NCBI GenBank assembly: GCA_013368375.1
Contig: JAACJP010000001.1
Location: 372,001-436,000 of the forward strand
DNA from: Tricholomella constricta
Taxonomy: Eukaryota > Basidiomycota > Agaricomycetes > Agaricales > Lyophyllaceae
Reading direction: 5' to 3'
Length of the DNA stretch: 64,000 bases
The notes below the pieces were generated by a model. That model was not told the DNA's origin, ran no database searches, and worked only from the letters and a program-made list of their open reading frames with translations. Positions 13,901-23,953 of this stretch are shown here, piece by piece; position 1 is the stretch's first letter; the number at the start of each line of letters is the position of its first letter. The position numbers and the translations under genes are program-made.

Positions 13901-14724
13901 ATTGAACACGGGTTGCACGTCGACCTGACGCGACAGATAAAGCTCCTTCGTCGTCGATTTCGAGCGCTTATCAAACTTTTTCAAGATCTTTCGAAAACCA
14001 GTCGCGTTGACTTCGACGAATTGCTGTGAAACGTATGTTCGTGCATGGATCAGGGAAAGGTGCTACACAAGCGGACCTGCAGTTTCCCAAGGTCCCTCTC
14101 AAGGAGACGGAATCCTTCTTCAACGGCACTCCATTCTACGTGATTTTGAGTGACATCGCTCGTTGTGTCAGGAAGACCACGCATCGCGGCGGCTCTTCGC
14201 TTTGATAATAGCGTCTCCATGCGTAGCTTGAGCTCAGCCTCCTTCTGCAGGTAAAAATCATTGATCTACGCGATTCAGCTGTCAAAAGACGAACGTCATG
14301 GAATCAACGGGGGTTATACCTTCTCAAGTTCGCGTTCGAGTTTGAAAAAAAACGCTGCTTTGTGGGCTCGGAAGTCAGGGCCTCTGTCGGAATCTAGGCC
14401 GGAACCGGAAAATATGGGAGGGCGACGAAGGCCTTCATCGAGTATGGTTGAGGGACTTCGAGGGGATGCGCTAGGGGTTGCAGAGGCAGATTGACCCAGA
14501 ATGTCTGTAGGGCGGATACCCGACGCGAGGGCGGCTGCCTCCGATGCTGGTCGATTCGCAGCAAGGGATGAGATGATCTTTTTCAGGAACTTATAGTCGA
14601 GATAGTACGACGACCATCCTGGGACTTGCTGCGCTTGGATATGCTTGCCGAACTAGAGAAGAAATTTGGAGATAAGTGGTATCTCTGATGCCAACAGGGG
14701 CTATTAAGCGCCTTTCACCTTCAT
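10996..14724 (-). CDS. PHO81: PHO81-like phosphate-sensing CDK inhibitor (SPX, ankyrin repeats, GDPD-like domain)
   Basis: In yeast, Pho81 inhibits the Pho80-Pho85 cyclin-CDK when phosphate is low. The start is set by a tiny first exon: ATG AAG at 14719-14724, a short intron, then FGKHIQAQQVPGWSSYYLDY, giving the SPX-typical MKFGKHI. SPX occupies about the first 220 residues, including the ELEKINDFYLQKEAEL helix. The long exon at about 12.2-13.8 kb holds at least six ankyrin repeats (NGRTCLHEAAMAGALPLVNL, YGRTALHYASMKGHPAVCKR and others). The C-terminal part resembles glycerophosphodiesterase, but the expected catalytic region reads YVVVQVTRDLQPVIFSDWLL, without the usual catalytic acidic pair or the HD motif. 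That suggests a non-enzymatic domain, as generally assumed for this family. It stops at 10996-10998. Confidence 0.92.
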
Positions 14725-15039
14725 CGTTACGAATGGCTCGTGGTCGTGTGCAGGTTTGGAATTTCGACCGGGGGATCTCCGTCAGGAGAAGTTATACTTT
14801 GGCCAGCGACTTAGGATGATTCATAGGAAGGAATACGGTAAGTTTAAGTTAATGGAGGTGAGGGAAGAGGGCACTTTTAAAACTTACACACGTGCCTAAG
14901 ATTGGCGGCATAAATTATAGCAGAGCTCAGAAAAAAACCATCGATTATACACATTATATATCTAAAAGTGAATATCACGAATCGATACGACGGCGATAAG
15001 TGACGGCCCCCAACAACACCCACGAACGTGCGTCGGACC
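14725..15039. other. Intergenic region upstream of PHO81 and downstream of PEX12
   Basis: This 315-bp stretch lies between the PEX12 stop and the PHO81 start, both on the minus strand. It is AT-rich near 14.93-14.97 kb. Apart from the CACGTG hexamer listed separately, no gene-like reading frame was seen. Confidence 0.5.
14889..14894. promoter_or_regulatory. CACGTG (E-box) upstream of PHO81, candidate Pho4-type site
   Basis: A perfect CACGTG palindrome sits 165 bp upstream of the PHO81 start codon. CACGTG is the core bound by Pho4-family bHLH factors, and yeast PHO81 is itself a Pho4 target. The hexamer occurs several times elsewhere in the window, so function is inferred from context only. 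Confidence 0.35.
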
Positions 15040-16426
15040 TCATACTAGAACTTTTCTCAACTGCCACACGCGAGCAGGCAGCAGGGTGACAGGACATTTA
15101 CCGTGCTTCTCAACTTGATCATATGCACACCGATAACAAAAAACATAACCGGAGGGCAATGCTGTGGCGTTGTTGATGCCTGCATGACAGATGGGACACA
15201 CGCCATAGCTGTCCTTGTTGAATGCGATTCCTTGCGGGTGTGGCGGCAGCATTTGTGGTGGAGGAACGGCTGGACCAAGTGGCGAGGTCGATAAAGAACG
15301 AGCCGGGGATCCTGGTGAATACCACCATTCCAGAAATTTTACGAAGAATATGGCGGTAGGCAATAGAAGCCGGAGCGAGTCCAATAGCAGGTGAGGTGAG
15401 GCGACTATTAGACGTCGAATCCACGCAATGATGCCGCGCCGTTTGTCTGGTGACAGTTTCTTTTGAGCTGCCAATGCGGCAGCACGCTGAAGGGGGGTGG
15501 GTTTAAATGTAGTACCATCGTCAAAGGGCAAGACTCACGAAATCTTCTGATCCAAGGCGTCGTAGGTCAACGCCTATCCAGGACAGCCAAGGTCGATAGA
15601 ACGGTGTTCTTTCGAATAGATAGGCCATGTTACATATAAGAAGCCATACTTCAAAGCAAGTATTGACCCAAGGATAGGCTGCCTTGAAGCCTCGCCTCAA
15701 CCTTGCTTTGAGTGTCTAGCAAAGAGCCGAACAAGAGTTAGAAAGGAAGTCCCGAAGCTGAGGTGAAAGACGTCACATCTTCACTGAGAGCCTGTGCTTG
15801 CCGCGTGTTCATTCCTTCGTCCAGAATATCAGAGCTAATCCCACCCCCGAGCTCCTCGTAGTAGTCCTGTGCTTTTGCTCTCAGATACGGAAGGCCAACC
15901 TGCAACCGGACTAAGTCTTGAGTGGAAAACTGTCGGAGTACCACGTACGAGGAACAACAATGAACGCCGTATCTCCCCGCTTCCCAAAGCTTCACTGGCC
16001 GGTATCCCACCGACTGCAGCTCTGGCCCTTTCCGTTTCAATGAATGGTCTCCGTCTCCGTTTCAGTCCGTAGAAGTTTTCTGAAAACGATGCATCTGAAA
16101 GAGGAACCGTTGATGTCAGGAGTTCCTCAACTGTTGGTTTTCAACGTACTGTACTTGCGAAGATAGTAACGCTCCACGAACAGCATGATTGCAGCATAGA
16201 ATTCTTCATGTCGGTTCACAATGCGCAGCAGATATCGAGGATATCTTTGAGCGAATACCTACCCCAGTGTATGGTGAATAAACGCGGTTTCAGAGGCGCG
16301 CACGTTACCTACAGCCAAAACATATTTCAATGCCGGTTGTAAGAGGTCCCTGAGTTGCTCCTGCGCCACTAGCTCGAATAGAGAAGGCTTCAGAGGATCG
16401 GTGCCAAGGTCGTTGAAGAATTCCAT
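15040..16426 (-). CDS. PEX12: Peroxin 12 (peroxisomal RING E3 ligase subunit)
   Basis: Pex12, with Pex2 and Pex10, forms the peroxisomal ubiquitin-ligase channel that recycles the import receptor Pex5. The start codon at 16424-16426 gives [20 protein letters not shown], followed by the conserved [20 protein letters not shown] and a segment reading [20 protein letters not shown]. The mid region [18 protein letters not shown] is also typical. The last exon carries membrane helices around [20 protein letters not shown] and the incomplete RING that is a Pex12 hallmark: [10 protein letters not shown], then [20 protein letters not shown]. The stop is at 15040-15042. Introns lie between about 16.34 and 15.53 kb. 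Nothing appears truncated. Confidence 0.92.
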
Positions 16427-17033
16427 GAAGTTAGCAGTACAGGAGGTGATAGCTGGGTTTCTCCATGGTCTAGGACAAGTACAAGTCTACATACTTCGGG
16501 CTACCGGGCCAATATTGACCGAAGAATGTCATGCTCTTTTTTCTCAGCAACCACCACCACTAAACCAGCACCACACCAATGCATATATGGTTGCGCACCA
16601 TACACGCCTCTAGCCTACAGGTCAAATATAGACGCATCCTGTGGGGCTGAAATCAATTAAAGGAAAAAATCAATCCTTGGACTTCGCGTACGATTCACGC
16701 GCCCGGATGGGCACCGTCAAATTTACGAACACTTTTCAACGGTCCATCACCGACATGTATTCTCGCTAAATTTCCATGTCACTTATTTCGTCCCTTGAAA
16801 ACGTGGAAATATTAGATAAACTCGCCTCGTTGCAGCGGCTCTGTCATGGCACTCTCCTCTCCCCTTCCACGCTCCTTTGTCCCGAAACCTGTTTTCTCTT
16901 GACCTTGCGCAGATTCGTCATCCTGATCTCTTCTCAAACCCACTGTATCAAACACACAGTGGGACTCGGTTCCTGAGGCCAAGAGCCTAAAGCACATACG
17001 CTATTCGACAGTTCCCTCCAGCGACTTACTTAT
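16427..17033. other. Intergenic region, divergent PEX12 / DUF967 gene
   Basis: This 607-bp region lies between divergent start codons. A short CCA-rich patch occurs near 16.55-16.58 kb. Only short frames lacking homology or codon bias are present, so it is taken as two promoters and 5' leaders. Confidence 0.5.
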
Positions 17034-18002
17034 ATGATGTTCAGCGGATTTCACGCAATGGCACCCACTGACGCCGAACTCGCTACTCAGACACTGTCAG
17101 AAGAAGGCAGCTTCCGTTTTACATCTTTCTCAGCGTCAGATGCAGTGACCCTTGTGCGTTTTACTCTACTACCATACAAATCTATATGCTGCTCCAGATG
17201 CTGACAGAATTACAGGGCCTTTCACTACGGAAGCGATTCCGTGCGACATCTCGGCATGTGAAAGGCAAAGGTCTGGTTATCTCTATTCAATCAATCGCAG
17301 GCCACACGCTGTTCGCTTGTACAGTTGGCGACTTAGGTCACGGCAGTGGAATTGGCGACGTCAGTATGGACAGCTGGACGTGCATCGAAGGCATGGTCAG
17401 TGTGGTGAAGCGCACTGGTCATTCCAGCTTCTATGTTGAGAAAGGTATGAGTGCGATGGGGAAAACACCAAAGCAAATGGGCATCCAGGGCGAGTTTCGT
17501 GTTAATGGTGGTGGTGTGTAACTCCTCCGTTTCGTACGCCTTGGAATTTTTCGAATACTAAATATTGCATCGTAGCGTTTCCAATTTGGCTAGAGGTACT
17601 TCACAGCTCGTCAAGAAGTATACGAGCGGTTGACTTAGATTGACCAAAAAGAACGCGCCATGCTGTCCCATAGCGGTTGTGGCTTGTTACTCTGGCTCTT
17701 CGCAAGAAGATCACAACGTTTGTTGGACCCACTCACCTTCAGACGACGTTGCTGATCCTTGGACAGCTTGTGGTTACGACGATACGAGACTATTTAAATA
17801 AGCTCGCCAGGAACAGCAACCCTCTTCCTCCAACGATGCCTGTTCCAATGGGCCCGCCGCGGGAAAGCAGAGTGAGTCGTCGATTGAATGGTTGTGAATG
17901 ACGTAAAGAGGTGACTGATCGCAGAGAGTGAAGGAGTGGCTAACAGACGCGGTCCGCACTGAGTCTCCATTCGAGCATCATCACGAAGAACATCATGAGT
18001 AG
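17034..18002 (+). CDS. DUF967 / UPF0303 protein, YBR137W-like
   Basis: The gene has six exons. The spliced protein reads TLGLSLRKRFRATSRHVKGK, then ISIQSIAGHTLFACTVGD, SMDSWTCIEGMVSVVKRTGH, FYVEKGMSAMGKTPKQMGIQ and CCPIAVVACYSGSSQEDHN. This matches the UPF0303/DUF967 family, distantly related to the heme-binding HbpS/GlcG fold. The yeast homologue YBR137W is a cytosolic protein linked to the GET pathway; its biochemical role is unsettled. All intron phases agree: introns at about 17154-17215, 17519-17575, 17598-17650, 17722-17766 and 17872-17925. Translation could start at 17034, 17037 or the in-frame ATG at 17058. The His/Glu-rich C-terminus ends at TAG 18000-18002. Confidence 0.85.
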
Positions 18003-18120
18003 TTTGACCAAAAAGTAGCAGAGGTTTCATTAGGGCGGTTGGCTAATAGACTTCAGCACGAAGCATGATAGACAGGTTTTATGAAAATTAAATTATGAAA
18101 TGCAGATATCCAGGAATCGC

Positions 18121-18808
18121 CTATTCCATCTCAACCTCTTCGACCTCCACAACCTTGGGCCTGCTGAGGACCCTGATCGTCTCTGAGATTAAGTGTGAAT
18201 AAATTGTAATGGTAGTAAATATGGCCAGACGAACCATGTCTCAAGAAAATTTGACGTTGCCCTTGAGGAGTCGTTGGGTCTGCTCCTGCTTCGGGCTCGC
18301 GAAGCTCAAAACTAGCCTCGACATAGACTTTGCTACCTTTCTTGAGAGTCTGCAGGTAACGGTTGGAATGGTCTTGGAACGACAAAATTCGGTGAAACGT
18401 GGAGGTGGAAGGCCTTCGTTCTACCGCAAATGATACTGAGATTAAGTATCGTGTTTGAGCAAGTACTGTGGTAATTGACGCACCGCCATTGGCATCCGGA
18501 GGGGGAGGGGGATAATTCTGCGTAGCGACGGTGTACCTGTCCAGGATGTCAGTATGATTCCTCATATTCTGAGATTTCTGAGGCGCGCGTACGTCACAAA
18601 TTCTCTGTCATTCCTGGTTTGCCGTGATTCTGGGTCTCTCGTAAGATGGCCAATAAGCACGAGTTTGGAGAGATCGGCGGCGCGTGGGGTGCTCGTTGAG
18701 AAGGTCTAAATAACCGCGTCACATGAGAGAATATGTGAGAATCATACATTCGAAAAGACTTACACGGACGGAGGAACGCGAAGCAGCAGCACGAATGGCA
18801 CCAAACAT
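18121..18808 (-). CDS. RIM1: Mitochondrial single-stranded DNA-binding protein
   Basis: It is an OB-fold protein that coats ssDNA during mitochondrial DNA replication. The spliced model begins MFGAIRAAASRSSVRTFSTS, an Arg/Ser-rich, acid-free mitochondrial presequence. It then reads KLVLIGHLTRDPESRQTRND, YTVATQNYPPPPPDANG, STFHRILSFQDHSNRYLQTL and KGSKVYVEASFELREPE, the order of conserved SSB strands. The last exon gives TIRVLSRPKVVEVEEVEME before TAG at 18121-18123. Intron phases agree at the exon joins checked. The gene starts 140 bp from the divergent HBS1 start. Confidence 0.9.
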
Positions 18809-18948
18809 TTTGAGAGGTCGTTATGGGAGGAAAGGATTCACCTTGTTTGGTGCTATTAAAATTCTGGGAGGACCCGTGTTGAAGGTTGTTGACAAGTTCA
18901 CCCCTGAACAACGTTCCCTCATTTCCGCGTGTAAGGCTTGCAGTTACC
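18809..18948. promoter_or_regulatory. Shared divergent promoter, RIM1 / HBS1
   Basis: Only 140 bp separate the two start codons, so both promoters and 5' leaders must share this space unless transcription starts inside a neighbour. No TATA element was seen. Confidence 0.55.
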
Positions 18949-21900
18949 ATGTCTCGCCACAGACTTATTCGAAATATCAACATCAAAGGTTGTGTCTGTG
19001 CCACTCACGCGTTGAATATGGCTCATCACGTTCCGTTTCAGATGAAATGGACGACGACGCATTATCAGATGGAGGCGAGGAGGACATGACCGAAGAGCAA
19101 CATGGTATGCTTTCACACAGCCTCATTAAGACGTACAGCTCATCGATTGAACCTCCAAAGCGCGACTTGTGTATGGTTTGGAACATATTAGACAAGTCCT
19201 TGGCGATGAAAACGTCTCCGGACTCTCTGATAAGGATATCAAGGACGCTCTTTGGGAGTTCTTCTTTGATGAGGAGAAAGCCATACAATGGGCTCTCGGT
19301 CAGAACTTCTGTCTGTCTAGTGCGTGATCGGCACTCAACCTTCTCTGCAGATGAACAACATAGAAGAAGGTTGGCACAAGAGCGTAAAGGTGAGCTTCAG
19401 TTCGGTGCAGATTAGTTCCATGTTTGTTTGTTTCGTCCATGTCCTCCCATTATCCCTTGTCGATCGCGTGCGATTGCGTATGATCTATTGAGCCAGTGAT
19501 CAACTTGAGAAGGTGCTTCTTCTGTTACCTGCCATTGGTCCTGTCACGACTTGCAGCTTCAAGATATTCATTGTTGATATCCAGACTTTCATACTGGCAA
19601 GGAGCTTCCCCCTGTTCCTCAGGAAGCTTACGAGGGTGACAGTAATGCGGAGTACTACCATCCCGAAGATTTCCAAGACCAGGATCAGGCCGAACCGATT
19701 GAAAGGTCCCGTGTACCTCTGGTCTTCCTTCATCAAGGTTCTGTGGAGGTTTCAGACATGGGAACTCCTAGAGTCGTACGGCCTGCTTTGAGCACCATTA
19801 CGGAGAGAACAGAACGTACCGAACACACGCCACGCTTTCCCACTGGCCGATTTCCTTTGTCGCACCAAGCTGCAAGACCGCCGAGTACAAGTTTTACAGC
19901 ATCATCCTATGGAGAGCTCATCAACGGTGAGATTCCAACCAACTTCAGGAAAATGTGTTCTCAGTACTTTATTAGAGCCAGATGATCGAAACACACAGGG
20001 ACCAGCTGACCCCAACACGATTCCTGTTTCACCATCGTTATCAGCGTTGAACACGCTTTCGTTATATGAACCGGCTCCATCCGTGGCAGAATCTGAAGGC
20101 GAAAGTGTTCATACAGTCACGCATCGTGCTGCCCCCAGCGAACCTGTCCCTCCAAGCGAAGAATTGCCTGAAATACCTGATTTCAACTCAAAGTCAAGCA
20201 AACAGGTTCCAGCTCCCGTGCCTCCCCTAAAGCAATCCAAACTGTCTCTTCTGGCCAGCTCGCGCGCCAACAGTATTAGTTCTCGGAGTGAAAGCTCCAG
20301 GTCCTCTGGAATCGCTCTCACTGGCTCGGTGAAGACCTTTCCTGCCCTTCGACCCTCTGCACAGTCCGTTCGACCTTCAAGCTCAACAGCTCCTTCTCCC
20401 TTAGCCTCATCGCGCACATCTTCATCTCTCCCTGGTGAGAATGAAGAGTACTTCAACCCCCCAAGTACGGGCGCATCCTCGATGGCGTCCCATGTACGGC
20501 GCGCCATCCAAACTGCAATGGAGCTAGAGGCTGCTGACAAGGTCGCTACCCCCAAGGCGAATTCGAAGCTGCTGTCAAAGCCATCGCCATCTGTTTCTCG
20601 TCAAACACATGCCAGGACAGAGATACCCAGATCTCCAACTTCGCTTCGATCTTCAGCTTCCCCTGCGCCTAAGAACGTTCCTGCGCACCCATATAAGGAG
20701 GTCGTTGTTTTCGGTCCTTCTTCCAAACCAGCCCCTTCCAAGCTAGCGTTACTGGCACATGCGAAGACAACTGCGAGAGGTCCGAAGGTGCCGAAACCTG
20801 TGACGGAGTACCTTACACCCACCGCGAACGGGCCTACGGCGACGACAGCAATCACGACGTCGTATCAGACGCTTTACACTCTGACCGACCCCACACGGTC
20901 TAAAGTGATTCCTGCACAATATGTCGTTCCCCTGGGTGCAATCACTTCTCCAGAGCCCGAGGTCAAACGATCGAAACTGGCAGCGAAAATCAAGAGAGCC
21001 CATGAGAAACAGTATGCAGTCTCCTTGACAGAGGAAGAAGTTATCACCCCACCTGTGTCGCCCATATTTTACCCGAAATCTTCGGCCCACGTCCGTGCGT
21101 CGCCTTCGGCATTCGCTTCCTTGCTCATCGATGACCCTCTGATATCCTCCGAAGACATGGACAAAGATCGGTCATCCCGCCGTCGAGAGAAGGAGCATAG
21201 GCTCAAAGCAGAGCCGGAATCGACAGTAACCGAGGGCTCTTCAGAAAGGCGCAGGCAAAGAACGCGGAAGCACAGGCACGAGGGAACACCAGTTCCAGAC
21301 TTCTCCCCGCCCATGGGCTTCAGATTTGACGGCCCCAGCCCTGATGACCTCGTCTTTAACGCCCGGCACGGGACGTCTCTGGCGCAGCAGAAAAGCCCCT
21401 CTTCCCCGTCATCCTCGCGCAAGACCGCCTCGACCGCTTCTATGAAGTGAAGACTGCGTCTTCCTTCTTTTTTCTTTGTCTATTATTTTTTCTTCCTTTC
21501 CTTATCGTCTTGCTTTCCATATTATTATGTTGCTCTTGTTGTATTGATTGTATTGTGCCACAATTTATAGCTGCGAAGGAACGAGAGAAGGCCCTGAAAA
21601 AGGCCGCAGGAATAGCCTCTGCATCGTCCTCGCGTCCGCCGTCTGCTTTGAGCACCCCGACAAAGAAGAAGCCGGGACCTGGAGCAAAGAAGTCCGGGAC
21701 GTCGACGCCGTCACGAGGCATGGATGCCCGGCTGCTGGATTTGTCGGCGTTGAATATTACTAGAGATGATACTGGTGACACTACTCAGGAAGAACCGCCT
21801 AAAATGAGCTTCGCGAGGGAAAAGCTACTTGAAGAGGCCAAGTACGCGTTAGATGCTGAAGGGGAAGACAAAAAAAAGGGAGTGAGCCTGGTTGTCGTTG

Positions 21901-23637
21901 GTATGTTTTCAGTGATCGTGATCAGTTTCTCCTTCCAACTCTGCAAATAGGCCACGTCGATGCGGGTAAATCCACGCTCATGGGTAGATTGTTATACGAG
22001 TTGGGTAGAATGGAAGAAAAGGCGCGGATTGCGAATGAAAGAGGAAGTAGTAAAGCTGGAAAAAGCAGCTTTAGTTGGGCTTGGGGCCTTGACGGGACAA
22101 GCGAGGAGAGAGAAAGGTCCGCTACCTTCTTTCTGTGCCTTCATGTCAGCTAACCTACTGTGGCCTTAGAGGTATAACGATGGACATTGCCCAACAATTA
22201 TTGGCAACGCCACATCGACAAGTCACAGTCCTCGACGCACCTGGACACAAGGACTTTATACCAAATATGATTTCAGGTGCATCTCAAGCGGATTGCGCCC
22301 TGTTGGTAGTGGATGCAGCAACCGGCCAGTTTGAAGCGGGCTTCGAGCGAGGTGGCCAGACTCGAGAGCATCTCCTTCTCGTCCGAAGTCTTGGTGTGGC
22401 ACAGGTCATCGTGGCCATCAACAAACTGGACCAGGTCCGTCAAACATATTTAGCATTCACTGGGTCATTTCTCATTATGTTTCTCAGGTTGACTGGGACA
22501 GAGATCGATACGAGGAAATTTGCTCGACTCTGCGCCCTTTCCTACTGCAATCTGGTTTTCACCCCAACAAAACCAAATATCTGCCCGTCGGTGCTATGCA
22601 GGGCGTCAACCTCGCTACTCGCGAAGGGAACGACGCCACGCTCCTTCGAAACTGGTACGAGGGACCGACTCTCGTTGACCTGCTAGGTGATCTCCTATTC
22701 CAAACCAGTCTCTTTCGATCGCATCATTAACCGGGATGTCTGTGTTGTCAGATGTTCTTGAACCTCCCGCACGCGACATTATGGCGCCTCTGCGCATTCC
22801 TGTCTCAAATGTCTTCAAGAGCCATGGATCTGGCGCCGCCGTGTCCGGACGACTCTGCGGTGGTGTTGTGCAAGTTGGCGAAAAGTTGAGGATCCTCCCT
22901 GGGGATGAAACCGCCGTCGTAAAGTGTAAGCCCTTGCTGGCATCCAGCTGTTGTTTCTTCGTTGAAGAGTACCTTACAGCAATCGAGGTTGACGAGGAGA
23001 GTGCACCGTGGGCTGCTGCAGGGACCAACGCAACGTTTTATCTCACCTCAGTAGATCCCGTCAACCTTCACATTGGGAGTGTTTTGTGCTCAATGACGGA
23101 TTTGGTCCCGCTGGCCACCTCGTTCAGCGCTCGAATCATCGTCTTTGACATCCAAGTCCCCATCACCGCCGGCACGTCTGTACGTTCAACGCCTTCAATT
23201 TCTTATTCGTTGTGGTGCTCACTTGTTGGCCGTGTGAACTAAAGGTCGAATTGTTCCATCACTCCCGCGACGTGCCTGCCACCCTTTCAAAGCTCATCTC
23301 CACTATCGACCGCTCAACCGGCAAAGTGCTCAAATCAAACCCACGGTAGGTCGCCCGTGCACACCCTTATTGCCGCGCTTGACTAGTTTCGGACGGGCAG
23401 GGTATTGTCAAAGGGCACGTCGGCGGAGGTCCAGATTTCCCTTCGCAGCACGACGCTTTCGGGGCCGGCGGCGGTACGGGCCATTCCCCTGGAGACGTTC
23501 GCGGCTAACAAAGACATGGGACGGATCCTGATACGGCGTGGCGGGGAGACAATTGGTGCAGGTAGGGATATCAATAGCCCCACGTTTCTGATCACTGACA
23601 CTGTTCTTCAGGAATCGTCCTGGGCATCGACGGATAG
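18949..23637 (+). CDS. HBS1: HBS1 translational GTPase; locus probably also makes a SKI7-like isoform
   Basis: Hbs1 with Dom34 rescues stalled ribosomes; Ski7 links the exosome to the Ski complex. The N-terminus [19 protein letters not shown] leads to an Hbs1 N-domain ([36 protein letters not shown]). A long disordered linker lies at about 19.6-21.4 kb, with repeated [14 protein letters not shown] motifs. The EF1A-type GTPase follows: [67 protein letters not shown], then domains 2 and 3 to GIVLGIDG with TAG at 23635-23637. The long linker exon is closed by TGA at 21448-21450 in its own frame and joins the GTPase frame only through an internal phase-1 donor, best at 21095. See the separate alternative-splicing entry. 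Confidence 0.9.
21095..21570 (+). other. Candidate alternative intron / SKI7-type terminal exon in HBS1
   Basis: Splicing from donor C|GTGCGT at 21095 to acceptor TTTATAG at 21570 keeps the GTPase frame ([16 protein letters not shown]). If the stretch is retained, translation continues through [14 protein letters not shown] and [16 protein letters not shown] and ends at TGA 21448-21450 without a GTPase domain. About 21.46-21.56 kb is an almost pure pyrimidine tract typical of a strong 3' splice site. A second donor, GTGAAG at 21447, has the wrong phase and also leads to early termination. Alternative output of HBS1 and SKI7 from one gene is documented in fungi, plants and animals; here it is inferred from phases. 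Confidence 0.55.
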
Positions 23638-23953
23638 AATAATGGACAGCCGCGTAAGTTTGAATAAGTTTGAAACAACAGTTAGATAGGTAAAGTACAT
23701 CATACAGCCAGCGTCTTGTGTACGATAGGTGTATGAGGTGGAGGAGCGTAGAGTAGCACATAAGAGATCTGATGAACGAAAAAGAACAACAGTGAGGCCA
23801 ACTAAAACTACGTATGTCGTCAAAAGTCGTAATGAAGAACAGTAAAAGCAGGATAGATCATCGCATCCATATGAGAAAACGGAGGTACACACCACAGAAC
23901 GCAATCAATGTCAAAAAGAAGAAAAACGATACAAGCAGAATCAAACCCCCCGC

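Noticed and set aside
21447..21950. Continuous reading through a Phe/Leu/Ile-rich segment (would look like a membrane helix) into the HBS1 GTPase
   Set aside because: The hydrophobic stretch is a translated polypyrimidine tract ending in a 3' splice site, and Hbs1 has no membrane segment.
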